From Chitinophaga pinensis (GTDB taxonomy: Bacteria; Bacteroidota; Bacteroidia; NS11-12g; UBA955), in NCBI GenBank assembly GCA_945871905.1, contig CAMBXL010000001.1, positions 1 through 64,000 of the forward strand: a DNA stretch of 64,000 bases, read 5' to 3'. Made by a program: the position numbers and the translations under genes. Below, piece by piece: positions 1-6,888 of the stretch (positions are counted from its first letter, which is position 1; every line of letters starts with the position of its first letter). Below the pieces are notes generated by a model that made no database searches, was not told the origin of the DNA, and saw only the letters and a list, made by a program, of their open reading frames with translations.

Positions 1-134
1 AGCCCAAATCCATTTGTTGATATTGATAACTTAAGTATGTATTACATTACAATGACATTAGATACTTTAACTGTTTGTAGTGTGTGGGATAAGGGGTATA
101 GGTATGGGTTTAACTCCATGGAAAAGGACAATGA
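1..134 (+). repeat. Shared RHS core segment, copy 1
   Basis: Identical to reverse complement of 7379-7482 over 104 nt, 2 mismatches over 134 nt (to 7349); continues past the left window edge. Confidence 0.85.
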
Positions 135-1065
135 TGTTAGTGGTAATGGAAACTCTTACACTACGGAATTTAGACAATTAGATGTACGATTAGGAAGATG
201 GTTTAGCATTGACCCAGTTTTCAAGTCTTATATTTCATTATATTCTTTAAATTCAAATAATCCCCTTGTCTTTATTGACCCTAAAGGAGATGATGATTTT
301 TTTGATATTTATGGGAATTTCCTTGGTACAGACAATGGAACTACAAATAATATAAGAATAATCCCAACTGCTCATTTAATAATGAGTAAAAATTTTTATT
401 TAAATCCAGATAAAAAAATCATTAATCCTAAAATTAAAGACGTTCAAGATAGTAAACTTATATCAGACTATGACAAATTCAACAATGTAACAAGTGGTAA
501 AATGCTTATTACAATTTTGAATTTTTATTTTAAAGAGAATGTTGATCGAAACATGTCTCATTTAGTTAATAATTCATTGTCTTTTGGATATTTTGAGTGG
601 GGAATTGACGAACAAGGTTTTGAAGACTATCAATTAGTATTTCATATTAATAATGGCGGTGGTAGCGGGATGATGAATACGAGGCCTTCAATAAATGGCA
701 AACATTATATTTCCATTACTTCAAGAAGTGATATTGGTTTGTCTCATAGGACTTCTGAAAAAGGTGTTAGTAATAATAAATATGATTTTATAAATACAAT
801 GGTTCATGAAAACTTCCATGCCAAAAATCACGCAGGCAAAGAAATAAGCAATGGAACAAAAAATGAAAAGAACACGGATCAAGGATTAGTTAATCATTTG
901 CAATCATTTGAAGCTCAAATAAATCATGAGAGTTGGAACAAAACTTCAAAGGAATATAAAAAAGATGTAAAAAAATCAATTAAAAACTTAGTTAATCTCA
1001 TAGAAAATGTTAACACTAGAAAAGAACAAAAAGCGAAATTTCAAAAACTTAACATTAAGTATTAG
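1..1065 (+). CDS. RHS-repeat protein C-terminal fragment: RHS core remnant plus HEXXH metallopeptidase-like tip; 5' end open at window edge
   Basis: Frame 1 is open from base 1 (SPNPFVDIDNLSMYYITMTLDTLTVCSVWDKGYRYGFNSMEKDN...) and matches residues of the 2920-aa RHS protein; LGRWFSIDP core motif; tip has NTMVHENFHAKNH. Confidence 0.8.
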   Translation, partial: SPNPFVDIDNLSMYYITMTLDTLTVCSVWDKGYRYGFNSMEKDNDVSGNGNSYTTEFRQLDVRLGRWFSIDPVFKSYISLYSLNSNNPLVFIDPKGDDDFFDIYGNFLGTDNGTTNNIRIIPTAHLIMSKNFYLNPDKKIINPKIKDVQDSKLISDYDKFNNVTSGKMLITILNFYFKENVDRNMSHLVNNSLSFGYFEWGIDEQGFEDYQLVFHINNGGGSGMMNTRPSINGKHYISITSRSDIGLSHRTSEKGVSNNKYDFINTMVHENFHAKNHAGKEISNGTKNEKNTDQGLVNHLQSFEAQINHESWNKTSKEYKKDVKKSIKNLVNLIENVNTRKEQKAKFQKLNIKY

Positions 1066-1558
1066 TCTTATTTTTTTATTCAATTGTAATAATAGAAAAG
1101 AGTTAATTACAAAGAATGATTTAATTTTATATATTAACCATTCCTATGATCATATATCTTATCAAAATTATTTTATAAAAGCAATTAATACGAGTAACTC
1201 TAAAATTACTTTATTTAACTCTTTATCAAAAGTTAAATGCCAAAATGGAGTTAACTTAGAGGTAATAAAACATGGAAATAAATTTGATACACTATATATT
1301 GAACCTAATACATATGAAATCATAACTTTAAGAAGTGACAATGATAGTTGTCGATTTTCCCCAATTAATTGTAATATTTCTATTAATTATCTAAAAGAAA
1401 GCGATTTAATAATTAAAAGTATAAATAAATTATATATTTCAACATGTTTTAAAGTAATACCAGGATATTTGACACTTGAGTCAAAACTAAAGGTATGTGA
1501 TGATACAATCAATGGTTTTAAGATAAAAGATTTTATTTATAAAACTAAGAATAAATAG
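1007..1558 (+). CDS. Putative lipoprotein, candidate immunity protein for the upstream HENFH tip
   Basis: Overlaps the 3' end of the tip ORF; hydrophobic leader followed by Cys (SISLIFLFNCNN); true start may be slightly downstream. Confidence 0.55.
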   Translation: MLTLEKNKKRNFKNLTLSISLIFLFNCNNRKELITKNDLILYINHSYDHISYQNYFIKAINTSNSKITLFNSLSKVKCQNGVNLEVIKHGNKFDTLYIEPNTYEIITLRSDNDSCRFSPINCNISINYLKESDLIIKSINKLYISTCFKVIPGYLTLESKLKVCDDTINGFKIKDFIYKTKNK

Positions 1559-1611
1559 TTTAAAGAACATGTTGAAATGCAAATTCAAAAACAATCCAGT
1601 GTATTTAATCT

Positions 1612-1820
1612 ACTAATAAAAAGTGTACCGCCCCCACCCCCAAATACCGCTAAAAAACACACAAACTATTCATGCTGTTTGTAGTGTGTGGGACAAGGGG
1701 TATAGGTATGGGTTTAACTCCATGGAAAAGGACAATGAAATTAATGTAAATGGAGGTAGTTATGATTTTGGTGCACGGATATATGATAGTAGGTTGGGCA
1801 GGTGGTTGAGCTTGGATCCG
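1612..1820 (+). repeat. Shared RHS core segment, copy 2, with 63-nt upstream extension shared only with copy 3
   Basis: 1675-1820 matches the expressed RHS; 1612-1674 resembles 3518-3580 (about 10 differences in 63 nt). Confidence 0.75.
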
Positions 1821-2723
1821 TTGATGGTAAAGTATCCTGGATTAAATCCATATTGTGGAATGGGCAATAATCCAATTTTATATATTGATATTGATGGTAA
1901 AGATATAAAACCAGGCAAAGGATGGGATAAATCAATTTATAGTGAAATTTTTAATTTACTTAGTCAACAAAACAACCCAATAATAGTAAATATAAATGAA
2001 TATTTTGCAGGAGATAAACCTTTAAATATTACTCTTGCTTATCATGGCAATAGTCAAGGGTTTGATTTAAAAAAACATGCAAAATTTAATGAAAAATATA
2101 ATGACGTGAATGGTTGGTGTGGTTTTTTAAGTAAGTCACCTATATCTGTTTCGTTAATAATGAATAGTAATTATAGACCTATAAACACAGTATTAAAAAC
2201 AACTAATAATGTAACTGATGAAATGAATAAACAATATGGCACAGGTCATTACTGTAAAATATCTCAAAATAATATTGGTAAAACTACCGCACTTATTCAT
2301 GAATTAGTTCATGCTAGTATGCATGCACAAGGAGTTGATGTAAATTCTCAACATGGAACAATGGCAAGAAAAGGCACAAGTGCTGCAAATTTGATTTATA
2401 GATCTTTGTCAGCAGCCAATGATGCTAATAATTGGGGTTTAAAAAAGGATCAATTATTAGATATATCTTACATGGGACTTTCCCAAACTAAAGGTTTTCA
2501 AGATTATATTTCTGAAAAAGCAGGAATAATAAACCCTAATTGGCAAGATGATATAAAATCAAATGACCCTAAAAAACAAGAAGAATATACAAAAAATATA
2601 GAACTTTATAAAAATGCATATAAGAATTGGAAAAAAAGTGTAGAAGATATAACAACTGATAAAACCTATTACAATAAAGATGGAGATGTTGTTGATTACA
2701 AAAATATTGATAAAAAAGACTAA
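1623..2723 (+). CDS. Orphan RHS C-terminal cassette with HEXXH (HELVH) metallopeptidase-like tip
   Basis: VCSVWDKGYRYGFNSMEKDNEINVNGGSYDFGARIYDSRLGRWLSLDPL core followed by IHELVHASMHAQG; GTG start, no RHS body upstream. Confidence 0.75.
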   Translation: MYRPHPQIPLKNTQTIHAVCSVWDKGYRYGFNSMEKDNEINVNGGSYDFGARIYDSRLGRWLSLDPLMVKYPGLNPYCGMGNNPILYIDIDGKDIKPGKGWDKSIYSEIFNLLSQQNNPIIVNINEYFAGDKPLNITLAYHGNSQGFDLKKHAKFNEKYNDVNGWCGFLSKSPISVSLIMNSNYRPINTVLKTTNNVTDEMNKQYGTGHYCKISQNNIGKTTALIHELVHASMHAQGVDVNSQHGTMARKGTSAANLIYRSLSAANDANNWGLKKDQLLDISYMGLSQTKGFQDYISEKAGIINPNWQDDIKSNDPKKQEEYTKNIELYKNAYKNWKKSVEDITTDKTYYNKDGDVVDYKNIDKKD

Positions 2724-3432
2724 GGTGAAACTATTAGCATGTTTATTTTTTCTTTTGTTCTGTCAATCTTGTAGTGTTAAGAAAAATTCTGTTATGTTTA
2801 AAGAGATTAATGTACTATTTGAAAGACGATATGATGTTTATGACCTAATGCTTGATGATACAATTGTAATATTAAACCAAATCATAAAAAATGGAATTTT
2901 AAAAAAAATCGAATATCCGTTAAAGGATTACCTTCAAGACAGTAATGTAATTTTAAAAGAATTTGTAAATAAAAACTATAATAAAGATGAATTTAGAATA
3001 ATTTCCGACTCGGGTATTTTTCTTTATATTAAAGCAAATACATTTTCAGATTCTTGTAATTTGGATAATTCGTTGTATGAGATAACCCAAGAAGTAAATT
3101 TTAAAAATGAATACAAATTAGTAGACACATTATTCCATTTTCGCATGTGTGATGAATATAAAGAACCATCAATAAGAGACTCTATATTTTATTTGAGTGG
3201 ACAAAAGGTTTATAAGGTTAGTTTTTATAAACCAATTCATAAAGACAGCGTATTTAAAACAGAAAATGAAATAATAAATATTGAAGACCCATCAAAAAAT
3301 CCTTATCAAATAGTTTATTATGACTCAAATGGTTTTATTGTTAAGTGGTTAAGTAATCAAGAGAAAATTCCATTAATTCCTTTGCCATATAATATTGTTT
3401 ACAAGAGATATGTAATTAAATATAAAGAATAA
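2680..3432 (+). CDS. Putative lipoprotein, candidate immunity protein for the HELVH tip
   Basis: Overlaps tip stop by 44 nt; leader LLACLFFLLFCQSCSVKK with lipobox-like C. Confidence 0.55.
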   Translation: MEMLLITKILIKKTKVKLLACLFFLLFCQSCSVKKNSVMFKEINVLFERRYDVYDLMLDDTIVILNQIIKNGILKKIEYPLKDYLQDSNVILKEFVNKNYNKDEFRIISDSGIFLYIKANTFSDSCNLDNSLYEITQEVNFKNEYKLVDTLFHFRMCDEYKEPSIRDSIFYLSGQKVYKVSFYKPIHKDSVFKTENEIINIEDPSKNPYQIVYYDSNGFIVKWLSNQEKIPLIPLPYNIVYKRYVIKYKE

Positions 3433-3517
3433 AGAAGTTGTTGGAGTTAAGATAATGTGAAAGATGTGTTGATATTGAAAAAAACTTGATTTAAAATTAA
3501 AAATCTACCTTTGCTAA

Positions 3518-3621
3518 ACCAATAAAAAGTGCACCGAATCCACCCCCAAATACCACTAAAACACTCACAAACCATTCATTCTGTTTGTAGTGTGTGGGAC
3601 AAGGGGTATAGGTATGGGTTT
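3518..3621 (+). repeat. Shared RHS core segment, copy 3
   Basis: 3581-3621 identical to 1675-1715 (41 nt); 3518-3580 similar to 1612-1674. Confidence 0.75.
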
Positions 3622-4473
3622 CAAGGACAAGAAAGGGATAGCGAAATTGGAGAGTATTATGCTTTTGAATATCGTATTCATGATACAAGATTAGGAAGAT
3701 TTTTAAGTGTTGATCCACTTTATTCTGATTATCCATTTTACTCTTCTTACCAATTCGCTAGTAATTCTCCAATTGTAGCGGAAGATATTGAGGGGTTAGA
3801 ATCATCGAAAGTTATGAATAGATGCGAAAATCGTTTTAAAGCCAAGATAAAAAGTTGGAATGGAGGATTTACATTGATTAAGGTTTATACTCAATACGGG
3901 ACAAGGGAAGTTACAACTACCACTTGGACAATGACTACAGAAGAAATTTCAATAAAAGCTCCAATTCTAACTTTCGATTACAGTAGAGAATCTAGAGGAA
4001 AAAATCTAATTTCCAATGGATTAAAATCATCTAAACAAAAAAAAGAGCTAAGAAAATTTGCGAATACATATAAGGAAAAATACGGAAATGTAATGAATGT
4101 AGTCTTGTACTCAAATAATAATGAAAGCGACCCAATAAGTGATAATAATGGAGCTTACATGACATGGGGTGAAGAAGATCGAAATAATATGGAAGCCAAA
4201 AAGCAAATGTATGCAGAACAAGGGATTGATTTTAATTATACAATAGTTTTTGGTCAAGATAAAATGAAGGAAGTTACAATAGTTAATAAAGCCGTACAGG
4301 ATGAATCAGAAGAGGAAAAATCAAAAGAAATGTATTCTAGAAAATATGTAAAAATGTTTGGAATAAAAGCAGTTCTTCCTTTTTCAAGAAAGAAGATTAG
4401 TGGCGAAAGTAGTAATTCTAAAAATGGAGAAAATAAAGAAGTAAAAAAGAGTAAGATTATATGGAAAAAGTAA
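3529..4473 (+). CDS. Orphan RHS C-terminal cassette with tip of unrecognised family
   Basis: VCSVWDKGYRYGFQGQERDSEIGEYYAFEYRIHDTRLGRFLSVDPL core; unique C-terminal ~230 aa without a motif I recognise. Confidence 0.7.
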   Translation: MHRIHPQIPLKHSQTIHSVCSVWDKGYRYGFQGQERDSEIGEYYAFEYRIHDTRLGRFLSVDPLYSDYPFYSSYQFASNSPIVAEDIEGLESSKVMNRCENRFKAKIKSWNGGFTLIKVYTQYGTREVTTTTWTMTTEEISIKAPILTFDYSRESRGKNLISNGLKSSKQKKELRKFANTYKEKYGNVMNVVLYSNNNESDPISDNNGAYMTWGEEDRNNMEAKKQMYAEQGIDFNYTIVFGQDKMKEVTIVNKAVQDESEEEKSKEMYSRKYVKMFGIKAVLPFSRKKISGESSNSKNGENKEVKKSKIIWKK

Positions 4474-4862
4474 CCAGGTTTTTAATTTCAAGATGGATAA
4501 ATACTAGTTTAAAAAAAAATACACTTTTTCTATTTGTCTTTTTTTTATATCAATCATCATTTAGTCAAAATTCAATTTTTGATTTGCTTAATGGTCAATG
4601 GAGATTTGAAAAAAACATGGGTTCAATGGATGTTAATTTTAGGAATACTGATTCAAACATAAAAATAAAGGATAGCACATATACTGGAGAAGCCATTTTT
4701 AATAATCCAGACCAACTTTTATTTAAATTAGCTTCGAATCAAAGTTGTTCTGTTGTTATTAAAATTATAAAAGTAAAGGTTAAAGAAGATAATATCGTTA
4801 TTAAACTTAGAATATATTTATATGATAGAAAATACAAATTTGTAGCAATAAAAATCAAATAA
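4461..4862 (+). CDS. Putative secreted protein, candidate immunity protein for the third cassette
   Basis: Start overlaps tip stop by 13 nt; signal-peptide-like LFLFVFFLYQSSFSQ. Confidence 0.5.
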   Translation: MEKVTRFLISRWINTSLKKNTLFLFVFFLYQSSFSQNSIFDLLNGQWRFEKNMGSMDVNFRNTDSNIKIKDSTYTGEAIFNNPDQLLFKLASNQSCSVVIKIIKVKVKEDNIVIKLRIYLYDRKYKFVAIKIK

Positions 4863-4865
4863 ATA

Positions 4866-5624
4866 ATGTTTAAAAATGTTGAATCTTTAAGATGTTACAA
4901 GTTAAAAGTAACTTATTCTTTTTTTGTAGCACTATACTCTTTGTCAAATGTTCTTTTATCTCAAACATATAGTGATACAATAAAATCGAAAAATACAACA
5001 AAAATTAGTAGGTTAAGCAATGATTCTATGATGATATTCGTTTATGGAATTAATAAAAAGATAAGCAAAGAGAAATATTATTATAAGAGTAAATTAATTC
5101 AAACTAAAACTTGGTATTATGAAGATAGCTCGTATGGCTATATTTCCTCTATTAAAGGGGGAAATAGTATTAAATCAGATACAATTAAAAGTTTTTATTT
5201 GAATGGTAATGCACAATTAGAATTAGTATTTGTTGATAATAAACAACATGGCCAAAATATTTTGTATTACCCTAATGGACAAATTAAGTGTTTGTATTAT
5301 TATAAAATGAATAATAGAGATAGCATAAATACAACATATTATGCAAATGGGCAAATTGAAGCATTTTGTAAATATAAAAATGGTAGATTAGATAGTGTAA
5401 TGAAATTTTATTATGATAATGGAAGTTTATGGTCGGAAAGACTTTATAAATATGGAAGATTAGTAAAAATAGTTAGTAATATTGACATTAATGGTATCCC
5501 TTTAAAATTAGGGACTTTTGAGAATGGAAATGGCACTATTAATATATATGATAAAAATGGCAAATTAGTTGAAATTGAGTACTATAAAAGTGGCAAATTA
5601 AAAAAAACAAAATTCATAAAATGA
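4866..5624 (+). CDS. MORN-variant repeat protein, YwqK-family antitoxin-like
   Basis: Repeated YYPNGQIK / YYANGQIEAFCKYKNGRLDSVMKFYYDNGSLWSERLYKYGRL motifs; signal-peptide-like N-terminus. Confidence 0.65.
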   Translation: MFKNVESLRCYKLKVTYSFFVALYSLSNVLLSQTYSDTIKSKNTTKISRLSNDSMMIFVYGINKKISKEKYYYKSKLIQTKTWYYEDSSYGYISSIKGGNSIKSDTIKSFYLNGNAQLELVFVDNKQHGQNILYYPNGQIKCLYYYKMNNRDSINTTYYANGQIEAFCKYKNGRLDSVMKFYYDNGSLWSERLYKYGRLVKIVSNIDINGIPLKLGTFENGNGTINIYDKNGKLVEIEYYKSGKLKKTKFIK

Positions 5625-5679
5625 ATATAATACATTTTGTAATGCTTAGAGGACTATAGTTAAGGTTGGGTTCAACCCA

Positions 5680-5872
5680 CTCTCACTCGCATTTTGTGAG
5701 TGAAAAACCCCTTTCCTCTGGCATATCTTTGATTATTTTAATAATTCTGTTGTTTAATGATTACAAGATTAACAATCAAGTTACAAATTTATTTATTTTT
5801 AAATAATGAATAAGTATTTATTATAAACGCCAGAGGCGGTATGAAAAATTACTCGCAAGATGCGAGCGAGAA
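5680..5872. repeat. Imperfect long inverted repeat (REPIN/MITE-like) between convergent genes
   Basis: Left arm 5680-5722 (ctctcactcgcattttgtgagtg...cctctggc) is the imperfect reverse complement of right arm 5829-5872 (gccagaggcgg...ctcgcaagatgcgagcgag); each arm has its own hairpin. Confidence 0.55.
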
Positions 5873-5939
5873 CGGGAAATTAACATATTATCTGAAATTC
5901 CTAAATTGTGATTTTTAACCAATGAAAACTATTCTTTTT

Positions 5940-6464
5940 TTAATCATCCATAAAAGTCCAACCATAAAAGTTATAACCCATTCTTGGAGTTATATTTATG
6001 TTCTTAAGTCCAATATACGACAAAAATACCCTGCTTGAGCAATCATTACTCAACATTAATTCCCAATAGAAATATTTGGAATAAAAATAATATTTTCCTA
6101 AAATTTTAATACTCTTATTATATAGCTTTTTTTGAGTTAATTTCAAATTTGTAAAACATTTTCCATAACGTTCTTCAAAATTTAACGTGTTTAAAGTATC
6201 AAAAATAAATTGAATTTTATGATATGTCAATATGTAAAATCTTCCATTATTGTTTAATCCTAAATTCCCGTTACTATCACATGTTTCAATCTTTAAATTA
6301 GGGGAACAACAACTCGATTCGTTATATATTATAGTATCTTCTATAGTTATTGTTTTTAATGAACTTCCCAAAAATGAACAAGGCAATTGCGCATTAATTT
6401 TTATTGGAATAAAAACACAAATAAATACACATACAATACTAATCTTTTTTTCTTTTTGCCTCAT
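5940..6464 (-). CDS. Putative secreted protein, candidate immunity protein of the expressed RHS tip
   Basis: Track ORF is 5940..6539; better start at 6464 gives signal peptide MRQKEKKISIVCVFICVFIPIKINAQ and a 26-nt overlap with the tip ORF. Confidence 0.5.
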   Translation of the reverse strand: MRQKEKKISIVCVFICVFIPIKINAQLPCSFLGSSLKTITIEDTIIYNESSCCSPNLKIETCDSNGNLGLNNNGRFYILTYHKIQFIFDTLNTLNFEERYGKCFTNLKLTQKKLYNKSIKILGKYYFYSKYFYWELMLSNDCSSRVFLSYIGLKNINITPRMGYNFYGWTFMDD

Positions 6465-6888
6465 ATGTTTTATAAGTTTTTGAGTCTTTTTTTCCATTAC
6501 CGCTTTGGATTTTATTAACAGAATCATAGTCTGTCTCATTCACTAATGTTGCAACGGCCATACTTTCATCATTTACTTTCTCAACTTTAGCAGAGTATGT
6601 AGAAACAACCCATTTCCTTTGTGCTTCTTTTTCCTTTTTTGTTATAGGATCAATCACAAATTCAAGATTGGCATTTGGTTGAATAATAATATTTGATGTG
6701 AAATTTGTAAACGATGATATATCTTTTTGCGATGGTCCATATTTGTTTGCATTTGTGTAATTATGTAACCTATTTTCAGCAGTTTCCATAATGTGCGCAT
6801 GTATACTTATTGTTCCATATTCTGGTAATTTAACTTCCGCTGAAGTGTTTTTATTCATTTGAGGTCCATTAACTATAGGCGTTTGGTT
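6439..6888 (-). pseudogene. Detached 3' part of the RHS tip (JAB/JAMM-like metallopeptidase half), in frame with 6889..15651 but separated by one TGA
   Basis: After the TGA at 6891-6889 the same frame reads NQTPIVNGPQMNKNTSAEVKLPEYGTISIHAHI...YGPSQKDISSF (HxH...SxxD); ORF track starts at the internal ATG 6858. Confidence 0.6.

Noticed and set aside
1741-1935. Minus-strand ORF inside cassette 2 (also 3497-3736)
   Set aside because: Antisense to the RHS core repeat; its shared sequence is explained by the RHS repeat.
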